A stretch of 57,978 bases of DNA from CAYNYI01 sp964401455. Its GTDB lineage: Bacteria > Fibrobacterota > OXYB2-FULL-49-7 > CAYNYI01. Of this stretch, positions 46,351 to 54,688 are shown in pieces; positions within the stretch are counted from its first letter, which is position 1; the number at the start of each line of letters is the position of its first letter. The stretch is from NCBI GenBank assembly GCA_964401455.1, contig CAYNYI010000004.1, forward strand, positions 1 through 57,978, read 5' to 3'. Position numbers and translations under genes: made by a program. The notes below the pieces were generated by a model. It worked only from the letters and a program-made list of their open reading frames with translations, searched no databases and was not told the origin of the DNA.

Positions 46351-47849
46351 TTTTCGCCTTTCAGAAGAGGAAAGAGGATAACGTCTCTTATCGTATCGGA
46401 ATTTGTAAAAAGCATAACCATACGGTCTATTCCTATTCCTGTGCCACCCATCGGGGGCATACCGTATTCCATACAGCGGATGAAATCGTTGTCCATCGGA
46501 TGTGTCTCGTCTTCTCCGCCCCGTCCTCTTTCCACCTGGTCCTCAAGACACTTCTTTTGTATTACCGGGTCATTAAGCTCCGAATAGGCATTTCCGATTT
46601 CCCATCCGTTTATATATGGTTCGAACCTCTCAATGAGAGTATCGTCCTCCCGGTGGACCTTGCAAAGAGGCGAGGTCTCCCGGGGATGATCTGTTATAAA
46701 AACAGGCTGTATAAGTTTGTCCTCACACAGTTCCTCAAAAAGGGTTGCGATTGCCATTCCCCGCATGAACACACCTTCCTGCTTCACACCGATTTTGTCA
46801 AGCTCGGTTTTTATCCGGTCATCGCTCATTTTTCCAATATCCAGACCGGCAAACTCTGAGATAGCGTCAGCCATTGTCATTCTTTTCCACGGAGGAGAAA
46901 GATCAATTTTCTTTCCGTCGTATTCAAGAACTGTCGTTCCGAGGACTTCCTGCGCCGCCATAGAGAAAATATTCTCGAAGCGTTCCATCATTTTATTGTA
47001 ATCGGCGTACGCCTCATAAAATTCAAGCTGGGTAAACTCAGGATTGTGCGTCCTGTCGATTCCCTCGTTGCGGAAGTCTTTGACGAATTCAAAAACCTTT
47101 TCCATGCCTCCGGCAACACATCTTTTAAGGTAAAGCTCATTACTTATGCGCAGGTATAGATCGATGTCGAGCGCGTTATGATGCGTAACAAAAGGCCTGG
47201 CGCTCGCTCCGCCGTATACTCCCTGAAGAGTAGGCGTCTCAACTTCGGTAAACCCTTCTCCGGCGAGATATTTTCTTATAACGGAAATTATAGCTGAACG
47301 CTTTTTAAAAACCTCCATAACTTCGTCGTTGAGAGCCAGGTCGGCGTATCGCTGACGATATCTTGTTTCTTTGTCTTTAAACTGATCAAAAACAATTCTC
47401 TCCCCGTCAGGGCCTTTCTTTTCCTTAGGTACCGGCAGCGGTCTCAGTGATTTGGAAAGAAGAACGCCCTTCTCGACCTTAACGGATTTCTCTCCGGTGC
47501 GGGTAACAAGCAGAGGTCCCTCAATACCGACAAAATCCCCGAGATCAAGAAGTTTAAACATTTCATACTCTTTTGTGCCGACAATGTCTCTGGCTACTAC
47601 GGCCTGAATTCGGCCGGAAGGGTCTTTTATATCGGCGAAAGCGGTTTTCCCCATGCGTCTGTATGCCATAAGCCTTCCGCATATCCTGACGACCGTACCG
47701 TTCTTTTCAAGATCGGTAAAGTTTTCAATAACATCCCCAGCCAGATGGGTTCTTTCATAAGTGTACGGATAAGGGTTTATGCCCATATCCATAAGCTTCT
47801 GACGCTTCTCCATCCTCGCTTTCATCTGGTCGGATATTTCACTCATCAT
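46347..47849 (-). CDS. lysS: Lysyl-tRNA synthetase, class II
   Basis: The 500-residue enzyme has an N-terminal OB fold (GDVIENF...GRLMAYRRMGKTAFADIKDPSGR split by short loops) and class II core motifs RNEGIDRTHNPEFTQLEFYEA and MGGTGIGIDRMVMLFT. It charges tRNA-Lys. The ATG has AAAGGA 4-5 nt upstream. It lies 29 nt after prfB and overlaps the lolC/E gene. Confidence 0.97.
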   Translation of the reverse strand: MMSEISDQMKARMEKRQKLMDMGINPYPYTYERTHLAGDVIENFTDLEKNGTVVRICGRLMAYRRMGKTAFADIKDPSGRIQAVVARDIVGTKEYEMFKLLDLGDFVGIEGPLLVTRTGEKSVKVEKGVLLSKSLRPLPVPKEKKGPDGERIVFDQFKDKETRYRQRYADLALNDEVMEVFKKRSAIISVIRKYLAGEGFTEVETPTLQGVYGGASARPFVTHHNALDIDLYLRISNELYLKRCVAGGMEKVFEFVKDFRNEGIDRTHNPEFTQLEFYEAYADYNKMMERFENIFSMAAQEVLGTTVLEYDGKKIDLSPPWKRMTMADAISEFAGLDIGKMSDDRIKTELDKIGVKQEGVFMRGMAIATLFEELCEDKLIQPVFITDHPRETSPLCKVHREDDTLIERFEPYINGWEIGNAYSELNDPVIQKKCLEDQVERGRGGEDETHPMDNDFIRCMEYGMPPMGGTGIGIDRMVMLFTNSDTIRDVILFPLLKGEN

Positions 47850-47878
47850 AATTTCCTTTCAATTAAGCGCCGCGGCCT

Positions 47879-48968
47879 CTATGACTCAAGGAGGTAGGCT
47901 TTAATAAATTCATCAATTTCCCCGTCAAGCACAGCCTGCGTATTGGATGTCTCGACATTGGTTCTGTGGTCTTTAACCATATTGTAAGGGTGTAAAACAT
48001 AAGATCTGATCTGGCTTCCCCATTCAATTTTTTTCTTTTCGGCCATTCCCGCCTGTCTTTTTTTATCCTCTTCTTCCTTATGATGCTGATAAAGCCTTGA
48101 TTTCAGTATCTTCGAACAGATTTCACGGTTTTTGAGCTGAGACCTCTCGTTCTGGCATTGAACTACTATACCGGTCGGCATATGGGTCATTCTAATCGCC
48201 GAATCTGTTTTATTTACATGCTGACCACCCGCGCCGCTTGCACGATAAGTATCCACTCTTATATCTTTTTCATCCAGTTCGAACTCGACATCATCCGCGA
48301 TTACGGGACTTGCGTAAACCGAAGCAAATGAAGTATGACGCCTCGCGCCTGAATCGAACGGAGATATCCTCACAAGCCTGTGTACTCCGGTTTCGGCCTT
48401 GAGAAAACCGAAAGCGTATGAGCCCTTTATTTCTATAACGGCGCTTTTTATACCGGCTTCTTCACCGGGCTGATAATCAAGGTCCTGCCCCTCAAATCCT
48501 TTTCTCTCTATCCATCTGTGAAACATGCGGTAGAGCATCTGCGCCCAGTCGGTGGACTCGGTTCCTCCCGCCCCGGGATGTATTGTCAGTATGGCGTCAC
48601 TGTCATCATCATCTCCTGAAAACATTTTCAAAAGCTCAAGATCGTCCACTTTTTCTTTGAGCGCGGGTATCTCAGGCAAGATTTCCTCAAAAATCGCGCT
48701 GTCATTCTCGGCTTCGGCAAGTTCAATATATTCCGCCAATTCATCCGCCTGTTTTTTAAGGCCTTCCCAGCGGACAAGGACTTTTTTTAATTTATCGAGT
48801 TTTTTGGTTACTTCTTTGGCGGCACCGGTATCATTCCAGAAATCAGGCTGAAGGGTTGTTTTCTGGAGCGAGTCGGCTTCTTTTTTCTTTTCAGCCAGGT
48901 CAAAGGAACCTCCAGAGATTAAGCAATCTTTCTTTTTGTTCGTTTACAATAGAACTTATGTCACTCAT
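47879..48968 (-). CDS. prfB: Peptide chain release factor 2 with +1 programmed frameshift
   Basis: RF2 reads UGA and UAA. Translation starts at ATG 48968 and makes 22 residues ending LWRFL before an in-frame TGA at 48902-48900. At CTT-TGA-C the ribosome is expected to slip +1 and continue from 48901 to give a 362-residue protein. The continuation carries the SPFDSGARRHTSFASV recognition region and GGQ (GAGGQHVNKTDS). A partial reading starting at 48739 would omit the N-terminal domain. The frameshift is autoregulatory: low RF2 pauses at TGA and favours the shift. It heads a 13-gene series on this strand. Confidence 0.96.
48899..48913 (-). promoter_or_regulatory. prfB frameshift signal
   Basis: An internal Shine-Dalgarno-like GGAGG (48913-48909), 3 nt (TTC), the slippery codon CTT (48905-48903), then TGA C. 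This is the same arrangement as the Escherichia coli RF2 site: purine-rich sequence, short spacing, CUU-UGA-C. Confidence 0.93.
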
Positions 48969-49043
48969 AATAATCTGACCGCCTTGACATTGAATTAATA
49001 AAACAAGGATATGCGCCGCCGTAAACACGACCGCCGAGGATAA

Positions 49044-49073
49044 AAGATAAAACTACTCATTAAATCAAGTCAA
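49044..49073 (-). promoter_or_regulatory. prfB promoter
   Basis: Minus strand TTGACT (49073-49068), 18 bp, TATCTT (49049-49044), predicted start of transcription about 70 nt before the prfB ATG. It is the mirror image of the ompA promoter: both share TTGACTTGAT, forming the inverted repeat 49064-49074 / 49153-49163. Confidence 0.55.
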
Positions 49074-49153
49074 TCAAGATATTCTTTGAACCTTTTCGGA
49101 TTAAAGAGGGTCAAACACAATTCTTGATCGGGTTAATACCGTAAACTTGAAAA

Positions 49154-49182
49154 TTGACTTGATAGCTAATTTATGTTATCTT
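49154..49182 (+). promoter_or_regulatory. ompA promoter
   Basis: TTGACT (49154-49159), 17 bp, TATCTT (49177-49182). About 80 nt downstream is a strong Shine-Dalgarno (AAGGAGAGG) in front of the ATG at 49264. Confidence 0.6.
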
Positions 49183-49263
49183 ATTGCATTATCTGAATTA
49201 AGCAAAATTTTAATTAAACAGACTGTTTTATAAACAAACATAAAAAAAATAAGGAGAGGCCTC

Positions 49264-49410
49264 ATGAAGTTCGTTTCTACAATCCTGGTATTATTCATAT
49301 TCACGATATACTCGGAGGTAGCCAAAGAAGGCCAGAAGTGCGTGGTGTGTACGCTTTCGGCGCAGACCCTAGGGCAGAGAAAGCTCGCTGTCTACTATTC
49401 GATTACCTAA
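49264..49410 (+). CDS. Signal-peptide segment of the OmpA protein, cut off by in-frame stops
   Basis: A 48-codon frame with an ideal ribosome binding site encodes a signal peptide (MKFVSTILVLFIFTIYSEVA) and then a piece ending SAQTLGQRKLAVYYSIT before TAA at 49408-49410. The frame is the same as that of the OmpA body: after the TAA it reads SQSSDFVMNA, a second TAA at 49441-49443, then NYFNTSSF into the ATG at 49468. The segment therefore looks like the natural N-terminus of that gene, separated by two nonsense codons, not an independent peptide. It also contains a small CVVC motif of no known meaning. Confidence 0.55.
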   Translation: MKFVSTILVLFIFTIYSEVAKEGQKCVVCTLSAQTLGQRKLAVYYSIT

Positions 49411-49467
49411 AGCCAGTCTTCGGATTTTGTAATGAACGCCTAAAACTATTTTAATACAAGCTCATTC

Positions 49468-51231
49468 ATGGTCGATATGCCTCTAACCAAGTCCTCTCCT
49501 AAAATTCTTTCCAATTACCTCAACCTCAGCTTCGGCGTCTTGAAGTTCATGGACTTCTCCATGGGCTTCCCTTATTATGTCGATGACGCCGGCGTGGAGA
49601 GCATGCAAACACACGGAATCGGGGACATGACCGCGTCACTTAAAATCCAGTATCCCCCTTATAGTCACAGCAAAGTTTTTGATGTGGCTTATTTCGGAAA
49701 TCTTTCGCTTCCCACAGGAGACAAATCCAAGGGGATTTTCCCGAGACGCAGCTACTATATACCGCTGAACAAAAAATACATTGCACCCGGAAGCGGTGAG
49801 TACTACTATCAGCCGGACTCAACAGGAGATATAGTTCTTGACACCTTGAACCCGGGACTGTACAGCACAGATAAGGCCAACGGCTTACAGACATTCAGCA
49901 GGGACTATATTGACGAATATTTTTATACAGCGAATTCTCCGACATTCAATACTTCAATGCTTATGACTCTCGATGCCGGAGAAATCAATCCGGAAGTTCC
50001 TCTCAGATTTCATCTTAATTTTGGGGCTACTTGGGTTTCTCATACCAATCTTGATAATGTATTTACAGCCGGTATGGGGCTTGAGTACACGCCGCATGAA
50101 ATCGTGACTATTTTTACAGACTTCAACGGTGAAACAAGAATGAAAAATATGAGTACCGGTTTCAAGGTCGGAGAAGACCCTCTTTATCTTACCCCCGGTG
50201 TCCGGATTAACACCCCCGCCGGGGTTCACATACTCCTCGGATTTGACATAGGAATGGCAAGCACTGACGACTCGCTTGTGTACCGCAGTTCCGACAAAGA
50301 AGAAAAACTTTATGTTACTCACATAATGCCTAAAACCGGAGCGTCATTCTCGCTCAACTGGTCGGGTTTCATTGTCTCACAGGATACCGACAAGGACGGA
50401 ATACCGGACAAAGACGATGCATGCCCGAATGTTCCCGAAGACATAGACGGATTTGAAGACAGCGACGGATGCCCGGACGAAGACAACGACAAAGACGGAA
50501 TACCGGACTCAAAGGACCAGTGTCCGAACCAGCCTGAAGACCTCGACGGTTTTGAAGACGATGACGGATGCCCGGACCCTGATAACGATAAAGACGGAAT
50601 ACCCGATAAAAAAGACAAATGCCCCGCCCGGGCCGAAGACCTTGACGGTTTTGAAGACGATGACGGATGCCCGGATATTGACAATGACCAGGACGGAATA
50701 CCGGACAGTCTTGACAAATGCCCAATGGATCCCGAGGACAAAGACGGCTTCCAGGACGAGGACGGATGTCCGGACCTTGATAATGACCAGGACGGAATAC
50801 CGGACAGTCTTGATAAATGCCCGAACAAACCCGAAAACTTCAATGGATTCCAGGACGAGGACGGATGCCCCGATAAAAAGGTTGCGGAGCCTAAAACCTC
50901 AATACTCAAGGGCGTACAGTTCAAGACAGGCACTTCCGAACTTACCTTCGAGGCCCGCCAGGAGCTCGAAGGTCTTGTAAACGCCCTCAAAGTTCATAAA
51001 AACATAGTACTTGAAATAAGAGGCTATACGGACAGCCGGGGAAGAAAATGGCAGAACCAGAAACTTTCGCAGAAACGCGCCAACAGCGTGAAGAGTTTTC
51101 TTGTGGCTAAGGGAATTAACCCGGCGAGACTCAGCGCAAAAGGCTACGGCGAAGAAAATCCGATAGCGAGCAACCGCACTGCTGACGGAAGACGCAAGAA
51201 CAGAAGAATCGAGATATACAGACTTAAATAA
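49468..51231 (+). CDS. OmpA-family outer-membrane protein with thrombospondin type-3 repeats
   Basis: The uninterrupted part is 587 residues: an N-terminal beta-barrel-like region (1-300), five calcium-binding type-3 repeats (about 303-475, pattern DKDGIPDxxDxCP and DGFEDDDGCPD) and a C-terminal OmpA peptidoglycan-binding domain (490-587, IRGYTDSRG, LSAKGYGEENPIASN, RRIEIYRLK). It would tether the outer membrane to peptidoglycan. As read from 49468 it lacks a signal peptide; the likely signal is at 49264, behind two in-frame TAA codons. Either the gene is newly damaged, the sequence has errors, or readthrough occurs. A terminator follows at 51257. Confidence 0.88.
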   Translation: MVDMPLTKSSPKILSNYLNLSFGVLKFMDFSMGFPYYVDDAGVESMQTHGIGDMTASLKIQYPPYSHSKVFDVAYFGNLSLPTGDKSKGIFPRRSYYIPLNKKYIAPGSGEYYYQPDSTGDIVLDTLNPGLYSTDKANGLQTFSRDYIDEYFYTANSPTFNTSMLMTLDAGEINPEVPLRFHLNFGATWVSHTNLDNVFTAGMGLEYTPHEIVTIFTDFNGETRMKNMSTGFKVGEDPLYLTPGVRINTPAGVHILLGFDIGMASTDDSLVYRSSDKEEKLYVTHIMPKTGASFSLNWSGFIVSQDTDKDGIPDKDDACPNVPEDIDGFEDSDGCPDEDNDKDGIPDSKDQCPNQPEDLDGFEDDDGCPDPDNDKDGIPDKKDKCPARAEDLDGFEDDDGCPDIDNDQDGIPDSLDKCPMDPEDKDGFQDEDGCPDLDNDQDGIPDSLDKCPNKPENFNGFQDEDGCPDKKVAEPKTSILKGVQFKTGTSELTFEARQELEGLVNALKVHKNIVLEIRGYTDSRGRKWQNQKLSQKRANSVKSFLVAKGINPARLSAKGYGEENPIASNRTADGRRKNRRIEIYRLK

Positions 51232-51256
51232 GATATTTTTCTCGCTTAAATAAATG

Positions 51257-51289
51257 AAAAAAGCCGGTCCTTTTGAGGGTCGGCTTTTT
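51257..51289 (+). terminator. Rho-independent terminator after ompA
   Basis: AAAAAGCCGGTCC, loop TTTTGA, GGGTCGGCTTTTT: an 8-bp G/C-rich stem with two G-U pairs extended by A-T pairs and ending in T-rich sequence. Confidence 0.85.
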
Positions 51290-51348
51290 CATTTTTATAT
51301 ACTTGCATGTAATGAATTATCTTCTCTGCAAATCAAGATGACAAAAAT

Positions 51349-53169
51349 ATGCTTTCAGTAAAAAACCTCAATAAGTCCTTCGGACCGCAAAATATTTTCA
51401 AAGACGCGGAGTTCACACTTGAACCTGGTGAGAAGGCCGGCATTGTCGGCAGAAACGGCCAGGGAAAAAGTACACTCCTTAAAATTATCGCCGGTCGCGA
51501 ACATGCCGACGGTGGCGAAGTTACAATGCCACGCTCTTTTTCCGCCGCGTACCTGACTCAGGACCCGGAGTTCAGCGGAGGCTCAGTAATTGAGGAAGCC
51601 GCAGCGGGACTGCCTGACGAGTACAAAAATGAAACATGGCGTACAGAAAAGATCCTTTCCGGTCTTGGATTTTCAGAAAACGACTTTCAGAGGCCGGTAC
51701 GGGAATTCTCAGGGGGCTTCCAGGTAAGGATTAACCTGGCGAAACTGCTGTCTTCCGGTGCGGATATCCTGATGCTTGATGAACCCACCAATTATCTGGA
51801 TATAACCTCTATAAGGTGGCTTGAACAATTCCTGAAGAGATGGAAAGGTGAATTGCTCCTGATCAGTCATGACAGAACATTTATGGACAGTATAGTTGAC
51901 TCCGTTATCGGTATAAACCGTATGCGGCTGATTAAGACAAGGGGAGACACAGGGAAATTCTATAATAAAATAGCCGAAGAGGATAAACTTGCCGAGGCAA
52001 AGCGGAACAACTCCGAGAAAAAGCAGAAGCAAATTGAGGAATTTGTCAGCAAATTCAGGGCAAAAGCAAGACAAGCCAACATGGTGCAGTCCAGACTGAA
52101 AACACTTGAAAAAATGGAAACCGTGGAAATCGCATCCAAATCACCTGAATTAAGCTTTAAATTCAGCTACCATGATTTTCCCGGGAAATATCTTATGGAA
52201 GCTGAAGAACTATCGTTTGCCTACGGCGAAGGCCCTCTTCTTTTCAGTGACCTTTCTTTCAGCGTTTCACCAAAGGACAAAATCTGCATAATAGGTAAAA
52301 ACGGAAAAGGGAAATCAACCCTTTTAAACCTGCTTACAGGAAAACTGAAAGACAGAAGAGGAAAAACAAAATTTCACCGTGAAACAAAAGTGGGATATTT
52401 CACACAATCCAATTCCCGGAACCTGCATCCCGATAATTCCGTTTACGCGGAAATCTCGAGGGTCTCGGAAGACAAAAGCAGAAACCATGCTATGAATATA
52501 TGCGGGGCGATGCTTTTTTCCGGGGATTCTGCTGAAAAGAAAATAAATGTTCTTTCCGGAGGAGAACGATCCCGTGTTCTTCTTGGTCAGGTGCTCGCCA
52601 AACCGGCGAACCTTCTCTTGCTGGACGAACCCACACATCATCTGGATATGCAGGCAATCGATTCTCTGGCTGAAGCTATAAACAATTTCCCCGGGGCAGT
52701 TATAACAGTTACCCATGATGAACGGCTTTTACGCAGAACAGCCGAAAAACTGATTGTTTTCCAGTCGGACAGGGCTTTCTTTTTTGACGGAGACTATGAG
52801 GCGTTTTTACAAAAGCACGGCTGGGAAGAAGAAGGCCCCGATAAAAAAGCAGTAAAAAAGTCATACGGCAAAAAAGAAGAAAGAAAAAAACGAGCGGAGT
52901 TTTTCAGAGAGAAGAATACTAAAATTAAACCGGTAAAAAGGGATATTCTGGAGCTGGAAAAGAAAATAATGCGCCTCGAAGAGGAAATGAAACAAAAAAC
53001 CGCCCAGATTGAGAAAGCCGCTTCAGACAGCGGTGAGGGAGGCGATTTAGCATCAATATCCGCTGAAATGGGAAGGATCCAGAAAGAAACCGAAGACTCT
53101 TATCTGCTTCTTTCAAAAAAATACGATGAACTGACGGCTCTCGAAGAAAACTATTCCGTAGTCGAATAA
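51349..53169 (+). CDS. ABC-F family ATPase (ribosome-associated)
   Basis: The 606-residue protein has two ABC modules without membrane segments: Walker A GRNGQGKST and GKNGKGKST, signatures FSGGFQVRINLAK and LSGGERSRVLLGQ, Walker B LMLDEPTNYLD and LLLDEPTHHLD. They are joined by the charged ABC-F linker (about 205-265), with a C-terminal coiled coil (500-606). Such proteins act at the ribosomal E site in stalling, biogenesis or antibiotic protection; the subtype is not assigned. The ATG has no clear Shine-Dalgarno; a weak TATCTT box at 51318-51323 could serve it. Confidence 0.93.
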   Translation: MLSVKNLNKSFGPQNIFKDAEFTLEPGEKAGIVGRNGQGKSTLLKIIAGREHADGGEVTMPRSFSAAYLTQDPEFSGGSVIEEAAAGLPDEYKNETWRTEKILSGLGFSENDFQRPVREFSGGFQVRINLAKLLSSGADILMLDEPTNYLDITSIRWLEQFLKRWKGELLLISHDRTFMDSIVDSVIGINRMRLIKTRGDTGKFYNKIAEEDKLAEAKRNNSEKKQKQIEEFVSKFRAKARQANMVQSRLKTLEKMETVEIASKSPELSFKFSYHDFPGKYLMEAEELSFAYGEGPLLFSDLSFSVSPKDKICIIGKNGKGKSTLLNLLTGKLKDRRGKTKFHRETKVGYFTQSNSRNLHPDNSVYAEISRVSEDKSRNHAMNICGAMLFSGDSAEKKINVLSGGERSRVLLGQVLAKPANLLLLDEPTHHLDMQAIDSLAEAINNFPGAVITVTHDERLLRRTAEKLIVFQSDRAFFFDGDYEAFLQKHGWEEEGPDKKAVKKSYGKKEERKKRAEFFREKNTKIKPVKRDILELEKKIMRLEEEMKQKTAQIEKAASDSGEGGDLASISAEMGRIQKETEDSYLLLSKKYDELTALEENYSVVE

Positions 53170-53318
53170 TCATACCGATTCTTGATGTACCAAAATAGAA
53201 CATTCCGTCCCCCGACCTATAGTTTTCCTTAGCGGTCAACACAAAACCCCAATATATTGCACCTCGATTTAATACGGGCACAATATAGGCTTCTTACCCT
53301 ATAAACCTTATGTTCTGC

Positions 53319-53347
53319 TTGCATAAGGCGAGTGAGTTTCATAATTT
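53319..53347 (+). promoter_or_regulatory. Probable promoter of the porin-proVWX operon
   Basis: TTGCAT (53319-53324), 17 bp, TAATTT (53342-53347), about 60 nt before the porin Shine-Dalgarno (AAGGGGG). It lies in the 246-nt gap after the ABC-F gene; the rest of that gap shows nothing I can name, and no terminator for the ABC-F gene. Confidence 0.4.
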
Positions 53348-53415
53348 CTTTCTGCGTAAAAACAATGTGTAATGATACGAGACCGTTTTTTTATCAACCA
53401 AAACAAGGGGGTTTT

Positions 53416-54642
53416 ATGAGATTCTTTACGCTTCTGACAACCATCACTCTTTTTTCTTCAACGTTGCTCTTTGCCGGAGAGGACGGATTCACGATAGGCG
53501 GAGCTATGCGCTACAATATAATAGCCACTAATTATGAGTCCGACAATAAACCGGACAACACTAAATTCACATTTGACACATGGCGCCTTAATGTGGACGG
53601 AGAGAAAGACGGAATCGGGCTCAGCTTTGAATACCGTTTTTATCCTACTTTCGCCACACATTTTATTCACCACGGCTATCTTTCATATAATTTCGGTGAA
53701 AACACACAGATGCAGCTAGGCGCTACTCAGGTACCTTTCGGAATCACTCCTTATGCCTCACATTCATGGTGGTTCCAGATACCTTACTATGTAGGTCTTG
53801 AAGATGACTATGACATGGGTGTAAAATTCGACCTCAAACCTATGGAAAATCTTGAAATGCAGATAGCCTATTTCCGTCAGTCGGAACCTGAAGGACCTTA
53901 TTACGGCGGTCTCTCGACTTTCGGTAACAGCGGCCCCGGACGCTACAGTTATGACATCACTCCGGATGCAGGCAACGGTAAAAGCATCAAGGAAATGGAT
54001 CAGGGAAACATAAGAGCAGCTTACAAAGTCAATGAAAATATCGAAATCGGAGCTTCCGGACAGGTCGGCGCCATCTATAACAGCGTCCTCGAAGGAACTC
54101 AGCTTTCATATGCCGGCGCGGGACATGTTGTAGCGAAATTCGGTTCTTTCGACTTTAAAGGCGAATATATCAGATATAACTACAAAGCCAAAGACGATAA
54201 CGGAGACATAATGAAAACCGTTCCTATGGGAGCCTACGGTTCTATTTACCCTGTAGCCGCCAAGGCGGACATCATCTGCGCCGGACTGGCCTACAGCATG
54301 CCTGTAGAACTCGGCCCGATCAGCAATATTCAGCCTTATATAGACTACTCGCTTCTCAGTAAAGCCAATGAGGATTTTGAAAATACTCATCACCTGATAC
54401 CCGGCATGCTTGTAACATCTGGTTCTGTCTATACCTACATAGACTTCGCGCTCGGAAAAAACCAGCCCTGGCTCACAGACAGCTTCGGCACGGGTCTCGG
54501 AAAAGGCATGACATATGCAACAGATGTTGACGAAGACAGAGTTAATTATACCGATGATGCTTCCAAAGCCGGAGAACCTGTTCCTGTATCCGACCTCGAC
54601 TGGAATATGCGCTTCAACATAAACATAGGGTATTATTTCTAA
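53416..54642 (+). CDS. Outer-membrane porin-like beta-barrel protein
   Basis: The 408-residue product has a signal peptide (about 1-20, TLLTTITLFSSTLLFAG), then alternating amphipathic strands through the whole length (FTFDTWRLNVDGEKDGIGLS, TQMQLGATQVPFGITPY) and a terminal aromatic strand (MRFNINIGYYF), as in phosphate-selective-porin-like and related channels. The exact family is not recognised. It begins the operon with proV 46 nt downstream, so it probably supplies the outer-membrane passage for the same solute. ATG 53416 has AAGGGGG 4-5 nt upstream; an upstream in-frame start would lack a signal. Confidence 0.8.
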   Translation: MRFFTLLTTITLFSSTLLFAGEDGFTIGGAMRYNIIATNYESDNKPDNTKFTFDTWRLNVDGEKDGIGLSFEYRFYPTFATHFIHHGYLSYNFGENTQMQLGATQVPFGITPYASHSWWFQIPYYVGLEDDYDMGVKFDLKPMENLEMQIAYFRQSEPEGPYYGGLSTFGNSGPGRYSYDITPDAGNGKSIKEMDQGNIRAAYKVNENIEIGASGQVGAIYNSVLEGTQLSYAGAGHVVAKFGSFDFKGEYIRYNYKAKDDNGDIMKTVPMGAYGSIYPVAAKADIICAGLAYSMPVELGPISNIQPYIDYSLLSKANEDFENTHHLIPGMLVTSGSVYTYIDFALGKNQPWLTDSFGTGLGKGMTYATDVDEDRVNYTDDASKAGEPVPVSDLDWNMRFNINIGYYF

Positions 54643-54688
54643 AATCCGTAAGGATAAATAATAAACTAACAGGAAAAGAGAAACAAAT

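Noticed and set aside
50376..50880. Regularly repeated DNA that could suggest a CRISPR array
   Set aside because: The repeats are in-frame codons of thrombospondin type-3 modules with no variable spacers.
50319..50990. A long minus-strand frame rich in Ser/Gly opposite the OmpA repeats
   Set aside because: It is the antisense reading of the repeated calcium-binding motif, which is naturally free of stops on that strand.
52925..53281. A minus-strand 118-codon frame after the ABC-F gene
   Set aside because: Most of it is antisense to the ABC-F coiled coil; the 5' part in the gap has no recognisable family.
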